Shown: positions 47,902 to 56,151 of the stretch, piece by piece
Layout: every line of letters starts with the position of its first letter
How positions within the stretch are numbered: the first letter of the stretch is position 1
Assembly: GCA_038405045.1 (NCBI GenBank)
Contig: JBBZIV010000001.1
Span: 186,001 to 250,000, forward strand
Direction: 5' to 3'
Origin: Sporobacter sp038405045
GTDB taxonomy: Bacteria > Bacillota > Clostridia > Oscillospirales > Oscillospiraceae
Length of the DNA stretch: 64,000 nucleotides
The notes under the pieces: model-generated
What the model saw: the letters and a program-made list of their open reading frames with translations, nothing else
What the model was told of the DNA's origin: nothing
The model's database searches: none
Translations under genes and position numbers: made by a program

Positions 47902-49563
47902 TTATTTAACAACCGCGCCTTTTTCAGCGGAGGAGACGTAACGCATATAGCGCCCGATATAGCCGCCGAACTCTTTTTTCGGTTGAATGGATATTGTCTT
48001 TTTTCGGTTTTCAAGCTCTTCCTCAGAAATCTCAAGGTCAAGCTTATAATTCGGGATGTCGATAGCGATCATGTCGCCTTCCAGAACATAGGCGATGTTG
48101 CCACCGCTCTGCGCTTCCGGCGAGACGTGGCCGATCGAAGCACCGCGCGTGGCGCCGGAGAAACGGCCGTCCGTCACGAGCGCCACGGATTTGTCAAGCC
48201 CCATACCGGCAATCGCCGAGGTGGGGGAGAGCATCTCGCGCATACCGGGGCCGCCGGACGGGCCCTCATACCGGATGACAACGACGTCGCCGGCCTTGAT
48301 CTGCCCGCCAAAGATGGCGTCTCTGGCGGCGTCCTCGCTGTCAAAGACGCGGGCCGGACCTCTGTGCACCAGCATATCGTCCGACACGGCGCTGCGCTTG
48401 ACGACGGCGCCGTTGGGCGCTAGCGAACCAAAGAGAATCGCGATGCCGCCGGTTGCTGAATATGGATTGTCGATATCTCGAATGACCGTATTGTCAAAGT
48501 TGCGCACGGCAGCGAGGTTATCAGCCAAAGTCTGGCCCGTTGCAGTGATTACCGTTGTGTCGAGAAAGCCCTTTTTATTGAGCTCGGCCATCACGGCCTG
48601 CACGCCGCCCGCAGCGTTTAAATCCTGCAGGTGGTGCTTACCCGCAGGGGCGAGCTTACACAGGTTCGGTGTCTTCCGGCTGAGATCGTTAATTTTCGGC
48701 AGGCTGAAATCAAGACCCGCCTCATTGGCGATGGCCGCCAGATGTAAAATCGTGTTCGTCGAGCAGCCGAGTGCCATGTCAACGGTCAGAGCGTTCGTAA
48801 AGGCTTTGTCATTGAGGATATCAAGCGCGCGGATGTTCTTTTCCAGAAGCTCCATGATTTTTGTACCGGCCGCCTTGGCAAGGCGCGTGCGCGCGGCGTA
48901 GACGGCGGGGATTGAGCCGTTGCCCGGCAGGGCAATGCCGACGGCCTCGCACAGGCAGTTCATGGAGTTTGCTGTAAACATCCCGGCGCAGGAGCCGCAG
49001 CCGGGGCAGGCATTGTCTTCATAGTAGAGCAGGTCGTCGTCGCTGAACTTGCCGACGTTATAGCTGCCGACAGCCTCAAAAACACTGTTGAGGTCCATCG
49101 CCGCGCCGTTTGTGTCGTTAATTGACAGCATCGGCCCGCCGGAGATGAAGATGGAGGGGAGGTTGAGCCGTGCCGCCGCCATCAGCATGCCGGGGATGAT
49201 TTTATCGCAGTTGGGGATGAAAACGAGCGCGTCAAAGCAGTGCGCCCGCACCATGACCTCTATGCTGTCGGCAATGAGCTCGCGGGAGGCAAGGGAATAC
49301 TTCATGCCTTCATGGCCCATGGCGATGCCGTCGCAGATACCGATGGTGTTGAATTCAATCGGCGTGCCGCCGGCGGCAAGCACGCCATCCTTGACGGCGC
49401 GGGCAATCGTCGCGAGGTGAATGTGGCCCGGCACGATTTCATTGAACGAATTGACGATGCCGATGAGCGGCTTTTTAATCTGCGCGCCGGTCAGGCCCGT
49501 TGCCTTCAAGAGCGCCCGGTGCGGCGCTCTGGCGACGCCGTCCTTGATCTTATCACTGTTCAT
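47902..49563 (-). CDS. ilvD: dihydroxy-acid dehydratase
   Basis: A 553-aa Fe-S dehydratase common to Ile, Val and Leu synthesis. ATG 49563 (AAAGGA upstream) starts the conserved MNSDKIKDGVARAPHRALLKATGLT; the frame extends further upstream only through a repeat element. Motifs: FIPNCDKIIPGMLMAAARLNLPSIFISGGPM, ACPGCGSCAGMFTANSMNCLCEA, MALGCSTNTILHLAAIA (cluster cysteines) and TDGRFSGATRGASIGHVSPEA. It lies 150 bp after ilvC, the gap holding the repeat at 49602-49657, and 59 bp before cimA. Confidence 0.96.
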   Translation of the reverse strand: MNSDKIKDGVARAPHRALLKATGLTGAQIKKPLIGIVNSFNEIVPGHIHLATIARAVKDGVLAAGGTPIEFNTIGICDGIAMGHEGMKYSLASRELIADSIEVMVRAHCFDALVFIPNCDKIIPGMLMAAARLNLPSIFISGGPMLSINDTNGAAMDLNSVFEAVGSYNVGKFSDDDLLYYEDNACPGCGSCAGMFTANSMNCLCEAVGIALPGNGSIPAVYAARTRLAKAAGTKIMELLEKNIRALDILNDKAFTNALTVDMALGCSTNTILHLAAIANEAGLDFSLPKINDLSRKTPNLCKLAPAGKHHLQDLNAAGGVQAVMAELNKKGFLDTTVITATGQTLADNLAAVRNFDNTVIRDIDNPYSATGGIAILFGSLAPNGAVVKRSAVSDDMLVHRGPARVFDSEDAARDAIFGGQIKAGDVVVIRYEGPSGGPGMREMLSPTSAIAGMGLDKSVALVTDGRFSGATRGASIGHVSPEAQSGGNIAYVLEGDMIAIDIPNYKLDLEISEEELENRKKTISIQPKKEFGGYIGRYMRYVSSAEKGAVVK

Positions 49564-49601
49564 ATACAGGAGTCCTTTCAGTGGAATCAGAAAGGTCAAC
49601 A

Positions 49602-49657
49602 GGCGATTACAAATCGCCCCTACACGGGGTGACCGTAGGGGCGAACTGTGTTCGCCC
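49602..49657. repeat. paired short inverted-repeat element (REP/MITE-like)
   Basis: Two hairpins head to head: GGCGATT-aca-AATCGCC (49602-49618) and GGGCGAAC-tgt-GTTCGCCC (49639-49657), whose flanks CCCCTAC (49617-49623) and GTAGGGG (49635-49641) also pair. Elements built on GTAGGGGCGA...TCGCC are, from memory, frequent dispersed repeats in Oscillospiraceae-type genomes. It sits between ilvC and ilvD. Confidence 0.8.
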
Positions 49658-49713
49658 GTCGCATCTTTCGTTTTAAGGATGGCTGGAAGCACCCTAGCCG
49701 AATACAGCGGTTC

Positions 49714-50712
49714 CTATTTGCCTTCCTTCTGCCAGCTCATTTTGGCGCGCAGCTCGGCGCCAGTCTTTTCAAGGAGAAGGCTCTGCTCCTGGCGGCGGCG
49801 GGCATTGAAGAAGGGGCGGTTGGCCTGGTTTTCAAGGATCCAGTTGCGGGCAAACGAGCCGTCCTGAATTTCGGAGAGAACCTTTTTCATCTCGCGGCGC
49901 GACTCGTCGGTGATGATGCGCTTGCCGATGGTGTAATCGCCGTATTCCGCCGTGTCACTGATGGAGTAGCGCATAAAGTTGAGGCCACCCTTGATGACGA
50001 GGTCAATAATGAGCTTCATCTCGTGCACGCATTCGAAATAGGCATTCTCCGGCTGGTAGCCCGCCTCGACAAGGGTATCAAAGCCGGCCTTCATGAGCTC
50101 GGTGACGCCGCCGCAGAGAACGGCCTGCTCGCCGAAGAGGTCCGTCTCCGTCTCCTCGCGGAAGGTTGTTTCCAGAATGCCGCCGCGCGCGCCGCCGATG
50201 CCATAGGCGTAAGCCAGTGCGATATCGCGCGCTTTGCCGGTGGCGTTCTGCTGCACGGCGATGAGGCAGGGAACACCCTTGCCCTCTTCATACTGGTAAC
50301 GGACGGTGTGGCCGGGGCCTTTCGGGGCGATCATGATGATGTCGATATCGGCCGGAGGAACGATTTGGCCGTAGTGGATGTTAAAGCCGTGGGCGAAAGC
50401 GAGCGCTGCGCCGCTTTTCAGGTTGGGGGCGATGTCGTTTTTATACAGCGCCGCCTGCTTTTCGTCGTTGACGAGGATCATGACAACGTCGGCCGCTTTA
50501 ACGGCGTCGGCTGTGACCATGGCTTTGAGGCCTGCGGCCGTCGCGGTGTCAAAGGATTTGGAGCCTTCATACAGCCCGACGATAACGTTGGCGCCGCTGT
50601 CCTTTAAATTGAGTGCATGGGCGTGGCCCTGGCTGCCGTAGCCGATGATCGTGACGGTTTTTCCTTTGAGGACACTGAAGTCGCAGTCCTTTTCGTAATA
50701 CATATTGGCCAT
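49714..50712 (-). CDS. ilvC: ketol-acid reductoisomerase, class I
   Basis: A 332-aa NADPH-dependent enzyme of Ile/Val synthesis. The Rossmann motif is VTIIGYGSQGHAHALNLKDSGANVIVGLYEGSKS. PKGPGHTVRYQYEEGKGVPCLIAV and the metal-site regions DLFGEQAVLCGGVTELMKAGFDTLVEAGYQPENAYFECVHEMKLIIDL follow. Length and single knotted domain fit class I KARI. TTTTAGGAGGAAAA lies before the ATG. The gene lies 74 bp after ilvN. Confidence 0.97.
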   Translation of the reverse strand: MANMYYEKDCDFSVLKGKTVTIIGYGSQGHAHALNLKDSGANVIVGLYEGSKSFDTATAAGLKAMVTADAVKAADVVMILVNDEKQAALYKNDIAPNLKSGAALAFAHGFNIHYGQIVPPADIDIIMIAPKGPGHTVRYQYEEGKGVPCLIAVQQNATGKARDIALAYAYGIGGARGGILETTFREETETDLFGEQAVLCGGVTELMKAGFDTLVEAGYQPENAYFECVHEMKLIIDLVIKGGLNFMRYSISDTAEYGDYTIGKRIITDESRREMKKVLSEIQDGSFARNWILENQANRPFFNARRRQEQSLLLEKTGAELRAKMSWQKEGK

Positions 50713-50786
50713 TTTATTTTTCCTCCTAAAATTTTAGTGATTTCGCTTATCTTGAAGCGGGTTCGTTTCCCGCCTGCAGCCGTGTA

Positions 50787-51287
50787 TCAGTCGTTTTCAA
50801 GGCAATACGTGCTTCTGCCGATGGCCGTGGGGCCTGTACGCGTCATTTCGATGATGCTGTACTGACGCATATAGTCTAAAAACGCGTTGAGCTTGACGGT
50901 TTCGCCGGTAATTTCAATCGCCATGGATTCGGGGGACAGGTCGACAACATTGGCGCGGTAAGCGTTGACGGCCTCCATCACCTCCGGCAGCTGGCCTTTT
51001 GTCAGCCGGACCTTTATAATCATCAGCTCGCGGACGACGATTTGGTCGGAGTCCATTAGCTGGACGATTCGAACATCCTGCAGCTTTTGAAGCTGCTTGA
51101 CAATCTGGTCCTTCATGTAATCGTCGCCCCAGGAGACGATTGTCATGCGCGAGAGCGTCGGGTCATCCGTCTCGCCGACTGTCAGGCTGTCGATGTTGAA
51201 CGCCCTTCTTGAAAAGAGGGAAGAGACACGTGTTAAAACGCCCGAGTGATTGGCCACGAGAAGCGAAACGATAAATGGGTTTTGCAT
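50787..51287 (-). CDS. ilvN: acetolactate synthase small (regulatory) subunit
   Basis: A 166-aa regulatory subunit. The N-terminal ACT domain (FIVSLLVANHSGVLTRVSSLFSRRAFNIDSLTVGETDDPTLSRMTIV) binds valine or related effectors for feedback control; the C-terminal half (ELMIIKVRLTKGQLPEVMEAVNAYRANVVDLSPESMAIEITG) contacts the catalytic subunit. Standard length. It follows ilvB after 15 bp. Confidence 0.95.
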   Translation of the reverse strand: MQNPFIVSLLVANHSGVLTRVSSLFSRRAFNIDSLTVGETDDPTLSRMTIVSWGDDYMKDQIVKQLQKLQDVRIVQLMDSDQIVVRELMIIKVRLTKGQLPEVMEAVNAYRANVVDLSPESMAIEITGETVKLNAFLDYMRQYSIIEMTRTGPTAIGRSTYCLEND

Positions 51288-51302
51288 CTTCTTTAATCCT
51301 CC

Positions 51303-52964
51303 TTATCTCAAGATAATGTCGTTGATGCTGCCGCCGGGCGGAATCATCGGCAAAACGCGCTCGTCGCTGTCGATGGTGCAGTCGATAAGGACTGGCGTGT
51401 CGTATCCAAACGCTTCTTCGAGGCATTTTTCGTATTCGGCATTCGTTTCCGCACGCAGGCCGACAGCGCCGAAGGCCTCGGCAAGCTTAACGAAATCCGT
51501 CTGGCGCTCAAGCGTCGTGTTGGAGTATCGGCCGTCGAAGAAGAGCGTCTGCCACTGGCGCACCATGCCGAGAACGCGGTTGTTGAGCACAATGATGATG
51601 AGCGGGAGCTTGTTCGTAACGGCCGTTGCCAGCTCGCTGAGGTTCATGTGGAAGCTGCCGTCGCTCGTGAAAAGAATCGTTCTTTTAAAGCCGGCGCCGA
51701 TCGAGGCCCCAATGGCTGCGCCCATGCCGAAGCCCATGGCGCCGAGGCCACCGCTTGTGACGAAGGTGCGCGGTTTTTTAAACTGGTAATACTGCGTCGT
51801 CCACATCTGATGCTGGCCGACGTCGGTTGCCACAACATTGTCGCCGTTTTTTCGGCAGGCGCCTTCAATAACAGATTGCGGCGTCAGGCGCATCGGGTTC
51901 ATTTCAAGGTTGTTGTCCGGATGCTCCTTCATATACTGGATGCGCTCCATCCAGTCCTTGTGCTCCAGTTGCGGCAAAAGCGCGTTTAAGGCCGTCAAAA
52001 CGCCTTTGACATCACCGATGACGCAGGATGTGACGCCGATGTTTTTGCCAATTTCAGCCGGGTCGATATCAATTTGAAGCACCTTTCGGTCGCGCATGAA
52101 CTCAACTTTATTGCCGGTGGCGCGGTCGGAAAAGCGCGTCCCGACGGCGATGAGCAAATCACTTTCATACAGCGCCTTCGTCGCGCCGTACCGGCCGTGC
52201 ATGCCAACCATACCGAGATAACGGGGGTGCGCGTACGGGACGGCGGTAAGGCCCATAATAGACAGGCCGACAGGCGCGTCAATCTGATCGGCAAAGGCCA
52301 TCAGCGCTTCGGAGGCGTTGGAGGCAATGACGCCGCCGCCGCAGTAGATATAGGGGCGCTTGGCCTCGCGAATGAGCTGCGCGGCATCGTTGAGCTGCAT
52401 CGTGCTGATTTCAGACGGGATTCCCGTAGCCAAAGAGGGGGACGGCTCATACTCCGTTTTGCCGGTCTGAACGTCTTTTGTGATATCAACGAGCACGGGG
52501 CCGGGGCGGCCCTCCATCGCCAGGGCAAACGCATCGCGGATTGTTTCCGCCAGCTTTGTGATGTCCTTGACGAGATAATTGTGCTTTGTGATGGGCATCG
52601 TCACGCCGGAGATGTCAACCTCCTGAAAGCTGTCGCGTCCGAGCATATTGGTGGCGACGTTGCCGGTAATGGCAACCATCGGTGTTGAATCGAGATAGGC
52701 GTTTGCAATGCCCGTCACGAGATTCGTCGCGCCCGGGCCCGAAGTGGCGATCACAACACCTGTTTTGCCGGTCACGCGGGCGTAACCGTCGGCGGCATGC
52801 GAAGCGCCCTGCTCATGGCTTGTTGTATAGTGATGAATTTTATCGCTGTTTTTATAAAGCTCATCATAAATATTAATAACCGTTCCGCCCGGATAGCCGA
52901 ATACGGTGTCAACACCCTGCTCGATGAGTGTTTTGATCAAAATCTGCGCGCCTGTTAACAACAT
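51303..52964 (-). CDS. ilvB: acetolactate synthase large (catalytic) subunit
   Basis: A 553-aa thiamine-diphosphate enzyme joining two pyruvates, or pyruvate and 2-oxobutyrate. The N-terminal domain has GVDTVFGYPGGTVINIYDELYKN with the catalytic Glu further on in TSHEQGASHAADGYARVTGK. The central FAD-type domain follows, and the ThDP-binding domain contains VVATDVGQHQMWTTQYY and the GDGSFHMNL-like SDGSFHMNLSELATAV with NNRVLGMVRQWQTLFF. AAAGGAGG lies upstream. First structural gene after the leader peptide and attenuator. Confidence 0.97.
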   Translation of the reverse strand: MLLTGAQILIKTLIEQGVDTVFGYPGGTVINIYDELYKNSDKIHHYTTSHEQGASHAADGYARVTGKTGVVIATSGPGATNLVTGIANAYLDSTPMVAITGNVATNMLGRDSFQEVDISGVTMPITKHNYLVKDITKLAETIRDAFALAMEGRPGPVLVDITKDVQTGKTEYEPSPSLATGIPSEISTMQLNDAAQLIREAKRPYIYCGGGVIASNASEALMAFADQIDAPVGLSIMGLTAVPYAHPRYLGMVGMHGRYGATKALYESDLLIAVGTRFSDRATGNKVEFMRDRKVLQIDIDPAEIGKNIGVTSCVIGDVKGVLTALNALLPQLEHKDWMERIQYMKEHPDNNLEMNPMRLTPQSVIEGACRKNGDNVVATDVGQHQMWTTQYYQFKKPRTFVTSGGLGAMGFGMGAAIGASIGAGFKRTILFTSDGSFHMNLSELATAVTNKLPLIIIVLNNRVLGMVRQWQTLFFDGRYSNTTLERQTDFVKLAEAFGAVGLRAETNAEYEKCLEEAFGYDTPVLIDCTIDSDERVLPMIPPGGSINDIILR

Positions 52965-53021
52965 GTTCTCCGTCCTCCTTTAATTCATTAGTGTTATACT
53001 CATATAAATCGTCAAACAAAC

Positions 53022-53056
53022 TAAAAAGCCCCGCAGTCGTTTTCACTGCAGGGCTC
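53022..53056 (-). terminator. intrinsic terminator in the ilv leader (attenuator)
   Basis: On the minus strand AGCCCTGCAGT pairs with ACTGCGGGGCT (one G-T pair, 7-nt loop), followed by TTTTTAG. It lies 32 nt after the stop codon of the Ile/Val-rich leader peptide and about 58 nt before ilvB, so it would end transcription before the structural genes. Confidence 0.85.
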
Positions 53057-53087
53057 CGTTTCATGGGAGTCGTTATGTTCTGCCCTC

Positions 53088-53198
53088 TTAAACAGCGAAA
53101 TCTTTCATATTAACATGACTAATAACCCGGATAATTACACCGAGTACAAGTACGCTAATAATTATGATTTCAAAAGTAAAAAAAGCGGACACGCACAT
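53088..53198 (-). CDS. Ile/Val/Leu-rich leader peptide of the ilv operon
   Basis: A 36-codon reading frame (ATG 53196-53198, stop TAA 53088-53090) encoding MCVSAFFTFE, then IIIISVLVLGVIIRVISHVN, then MKDFAV. Sixteen of 36 residues are branched-chain (7 Ile, 7 Val, 2 Leu), with four Ile codons in a row. AGGAG lies 2 nt before the ATG or 8 nt before an in-frame GTG at codon 3, which may be the true start. It lies between the operon promoter and an intrinsic terminator ahead of ilvB, as leader peptides do. A small membrane protein is the alternative, since the core could span a membrane. Confidence 0.7.
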   Translation of the reverse strand: MCVSAFFTFEIIIISVLVLGVIIRVISHVNMKDFAV

Positions 53199-53227
53199 AA
53201 CTCCTAACGCGTATGATGATTATGACA

Positions 53228-53256
53228 ATGTTATCATGATAAAATTTCAAAGTCAA
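53228..53256 (-). promoter_or_regulatory. sigma-A promoter of the ilv-leu operon
   Basis: On the minus strand TTGACT (53251-53256), 17-bp spacer, TAACAT (53228-53233). The predicted start near 53221 leaves about 23 nt before the leader ATG. Confidence 0.6.
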
Positions 53257-53346
53257 TATACATTTTGCAATAGAATACGCTTTTTTTGGCCGAATGTTTC
53301 TGCTGAAGGTACGAAAAATTCAATAAAAAAAGCAAACCGGAAGCAT

Positions 53347-54294
53347 TTAATAGCGAAAGCGCGGCGTTTCCCCGTTTTGATACTTCTTGCACGCGGCGAT
53401 CGCCTTGCAGAAACGGCAGTTTCTGGAGAGCTTGTCGGCGCGGAATAAAAGGCCGGACAGCACGTCGTCGCCCGTCGGTTTCCGGTGGCTTTCAATGGCC
53501 CGGAGCATGGCGTCCGTCTCCTGCTTGTCAAATCCGCAGCGCGAGAGAATCGGTTCGGCCAACTCGGCGCTAGCCGCGGCATGATCAACGCCGCTGTCAT
53601 ATTCCCGCCAGCGGCCAACATCGTGTAAAAGACCAAGCGCGTATAAGACATCTTTTTTAAAGCCGTGGAGCTCCTCTAAATTGAGGATGGCGGCAATCCG
53701 CGCCACGTCAAAGGCGTGCGGCAGGTCGTGGCGGCAGAATTCACGCGAGGCTTCCGCCTTGATATTCTTTTCCGTATAGGCGATAAAGTCCGGGTCTGAG
53801 ATGATAGCATTGACCCGGTCAAGCCCATCAAAGAGGCGGATGTCTTCACCCTTGATGCTTTCGGCGTGCTCGCGGATGGTTTTGCCGTCGAGCACAAGGC
53901 CGGGGGCGATATCACACAGCGGCTTTAAAACAAACGCCCGCGTGAGCATTCTCGGATGGGGGATGACAAGCTGTTCCGTTACGATCTGATCGTTGTTATA
54001 TAAAAGGATATCCACATCGATAATCCGAGGCCCGTTGACAATAGTCTTGACCCGCTTCATCTCCTGCTCAACACCCTGTGTGACGCGAAGCAGCGCCAAA
54101 GGCGCCAGCGTCGTCTCCGCCTCCACGGCAATGTTTAAAAACCAGGGCTGGTCCGTAAATCCGACAGGCTCCGTCTCGTAAAAAGGGGAGCGGCGAATAA
54201 TATGAATCTGCCCCGATAAAAGCGTGAGAGCCCGCTGTATGTTCATTTCCCTGTCGCCGAGGTTGGAGCCGAGGCTCAAGAAAAGACGGTTCAT
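53347..54294 (-). CDS. folK: FolK (HPPK) fused to an HD phosphohydrolase domain
   Basis: A 315-aa protein. Residues 1-155 are 6-hydroxymethyl-7,8-dihydropterin pyrophosphokinase: FLSLGSNLGDREMNIQRAL, YETEPVGFTDQPWFLN, GPRIIDVDILLYNN and IPHPRMLTRAFVLKPL. Residues 165-315 are an HD domain (REFCRHDLPHAFDVARIAAIL, LGLLHDVGRWREY at 221-233) with a late CRFCKAIAAC cysteine cluster. HPPK alone is about 160 aa, so the HD part is an addition. It overlaps folB by 4 bp. The HD part might hydrolyse a pterin or nucleotide phosphate (inference). Confidence 0.92.
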   Translation of the reverse strand: MNRLFLSLGSNLGDREMNIQRALTLLSGQIHIIRRSPFYETEPVGFTDQPWFLNIAVEAETTLAPLALLRVTQGVEQEMKRVKTIVNGPRIIDVDILLYNNDQIVTEQLVIPHPRMLTRAFVLKPLCDIAPGLVLDGKTIREHAESIKGEDIRLFDGLDRVNAIISDPDFIAYTEKNIKAEASREFCRHDLPHAFDVARIAAILNLEELHGFKKDVLYALGLLHDVGRWREYDSGVDHAAASAELAEPILSRCGFDKQETDAMLRAIESHRKPTGDDVLSGLLFRADKLSRNCRFCKAIAACKKYQNGETPRFRY

Positions 54295-54653
54295 GGCCTG
54301 TCCCGCTCAATTTCAACACCGACATAATCGAACATCCCGTCAATCGGGGCCTGCGGTTTTTTAAGGCGCAGGGAAACCCTTTGAACAGGCGGGGCGGCTT
54401 CAAAGATGCCGTCACAGATATGTTCGGCCAATGCCTCAATGAGCGCATACCGCTCTTTCGTCACGACGTCGCGGATAACAGCGTAGACGGCGGCATAGTC
54501 GGCCGTGTCGGCAAGGTCGTCCGACCGGCCCGCTTTATTAAGAGGCATAAAAAGCGTCACGTCCAGTTCAAACGGCTGGCCGAGCGCCTGTTCCTCCGGC
54601 AAAACACCGTGATGGCCGAAAAAAACAAGATTTGACAGCAGTATTTTATCCAT
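54291..54653 (-). CDS. folB: dihydroneopterin aldolase
   Basis: A 120-aa enzyme of folate synthesis. DKILLSNLVFFGHHGVLPEEQALGQPFELDVTLF is the conserved opening, with the catalytic Glu in GVLPEE; DTADYAAVYAVIRDVV, YALIEALAEHICDGIF and VSLRLKKPQAPIDG follow. Standard length. It overlaps folP by 8 bp and folK by 4 bp. Confidence 0.95.
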   Translation of the reverse strand: MDKILLSNLVFFGHHGVLPEEQALGQPFELDVTLFMPLNKAGRSDDLADTADYAAVYAVIRDVVTKERYALIEALAEHICDGIFEAAPPVQRVSLRLKKPQAPIDGMFDYVGVEIERDRP

Positions 54654-55500
54654 GAAAACCCCTCACGATCGCATCCGTCACCTTGGCGGCACGCAGATTT
54701 TCCGTCACGTCATGCACGCGGACAATGTCAACGCCCTGCGCAATGCCCAAGACGGTCGTTGCGATTGTCCCTTCCACGCGCTCCTTCGGTGGCAAATCAA
54801 GAATGCGGCCGAGCATGGATTTGCGTGACGCGCCGAGCAGCACGGGATAGCCCAGCGCCTTGATTTCAGTCAGGCGGCTCATAAGAGTCATGTTCTGATC
54901 TGGCGTTTTGCCAAAGCCGATGCCGGGGTCCAAAATAATCGCGTCGTCCGATACGCCGGCATCGATCGCAATCCGGACGGATTGCCTCAGAAAGCGGCAG
55001 ATTTCCGCCACCATGTCGCCCGCGTAGTCCGTGCCGGTTTGGTTGTGCATGAGGACAACGGGTGTGTTGTACCGCGCAGCAACGGCAGCCAGCTGCCGGT
55101 CCTCTTGAAATCCCCAGATGTCGTTTAAAATGTGAATGCCGTTTTTCACGCCCTCTTCGGCGACCTCGGCACGGATCGTGTCGAGCGACAGGATGGCGTT
55201 CGTCTCCTGATGAAGCGCCCGGATGACTGGGATGACGCGCCGGAGCTCCTCCGCGGCATCGATACGCGTGTGTCCGGGGCGCGACGATTCGCCGCCGATA
55301 TCGATGATATCGGCGCCGTCGGCGAGCATCCTTTTTGCGTGATGGACGGCCGCGTCAACAGAGACAAAGTCCCCACCGTCGGAAAACGAGTCGGGCGTGA
55401 GGTTCAAAATGCCCATGATAAGCGTCCGCTCGCCGAAGACGAGCTCGTGGCCGCAAAAGGACATTCGCTTGACCGGCGCCGATAAATTTAACCCGTTCAT
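54646..55500 (-). CDS. folP: dihydropteroate synthase
   Basis: A 284-aa TIM-barrel enzyme joining p-aminobenzoate to dihydropterin pyrophosphate. MGILNLTPDSFSDGGDF is the pterin-binding signature, DIIDIGGESSRPGH the second, and LDPGIGFGKTPDQNM, LLGASRKSML and VRVHDVTENLRAAKVTDAI complete the set. It follows folE after 8 bp and overlaps folB. Confidence 0.96.
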   Translation of the reverse strand: MNGLNLSAPVKRMSFCGHELVFGERTLIMGILNLTPDSFSDGGDFVSVDAAVHHAKRMLADGADIIDIGGESSRPGHTRIDAAEELRRVIPVIRALHQETNAILSLDTIRAEVAEEGVKNGIHILNDIWGFQEDRQLAAVAARYNTPVVLMHNQTGTDYAGDMVAEICRFLRQSVRIAIDAGVSDDAIILDPGIGFGKTPDQNMTLMSRLTEIKALGYPVLLGASRKSMLGRILDLPPKERVEGTIATTVLGIAQGVDIVRVHDVTENLRAAKVTDAIVRGFHG

Positions 55501-55508
55501 TGCCGCCG

Positions 55509-56075
55509 TTATCTCCCGCTGTTGATCATTGACAAAACCTCAGCGCGCGCCTTGGGGTCGTTGTCAAAAATGCCGCGGATCGCGGAGGTGAGCGTCACGG
55601 AGCCCGGCTTCTTGACACCGCGCATCGTCATGCACAAATGCTCGGCTTCAACAACAACCATCACGCCGTACGGCTCCAGCTTTTTCATAATCGTATCGGC
55701 AACGGTTGCGGTGAGGCGCTCTTGAAGCTGCGGCCTGCGGGAAACGGATTCCACGACACGCGCAAGCTTTGAAAGGCCTGTCAGCTTGCCATTTTTGGGG
55801 ATATAGGCAACATGCGCCTTCCCGATAAAGGGGACGAGATGGTGCTCGCACGTCGAATAGAAAGGGATATCCTTGACGAGCACAAGCTCCTCATACATTT
55901 CTTTCTGAAAAAAGATCTCCAGGTGCTTTTCGGGGTCTTCGGCAAGGCCGGAAAAGATCTCCTCATACATTTTGGCAATTCTTCTCGGCGTGTCCACGAG
56001 GCCTTCCCGCGCTGGGTCTTCACCGATCGCGTAAAGGATTTCCCGAACGGCGTTTTCAATTCTCTGCTTGTCCAT
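55509..56075 (-). CDS. folE: GTP cyclohydrolase I
   Basis: A 188-aa enzyme making dihydroneopterin triphosphate from GTP. Zinc ligands sit in FYSTCEHHLVPFIGKAHVAYIP and AEHLCMTMRGVKKPGS; RVVESVSRRPQLQERLT is the conserved helix. GGAGG lies 7 nt before the ATG. First gene of folE-folP-folB-folK; folQ/phosphatase and folC are not seen here, so the attached HD domain of FolK could be relevant. Confidence 0.96.
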   Translation of the reverse strand: MDKQRIENAVREILYAIGEDPAREGLVDTPRRIAKMYEEIFSGLAEDPEKHLEIFFQKEMYEELVLVKDIPFYSTCEHHLVPFIGKAHVAYIPKNGKLTGLSKLARVVESVSRRPQLQERLTATVADTIMKKLEPYGVMVVVEAEHLCMTMRGVKKPGSVTLTSAIRGIFDNDPKARAEVLSMINSGR

Positions 56076-56151
56076 ATTTCCTCCAGTAGATCATATCGTC
56101 GGACGGATTGAATCCGCCGATTTTGTTTTATGATGCGTTTCAACGCCTATT

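Noticed and set aside
49564..49692. N-terminal extension of ilvD by 43 codons
   Set aside because: The added codons run through the hairpin repeat and the translation is not IlvD-like; the ATG at 49563 begins the conserved sequence.
49648..50607. 319-codon plus-strand open frame
   Set aside because: It is the antisense shadow of ilvC in GC-rich codon usage; ilvC is unmistakable on the minus strand.
53022..53256. T-box riboswitch ahead of ilvB
   Set aside because: No AGGGTGGNACCGCG-type T-box sequence or specifier stem is present; the peptide-plus-terminator layout explains the leader better.
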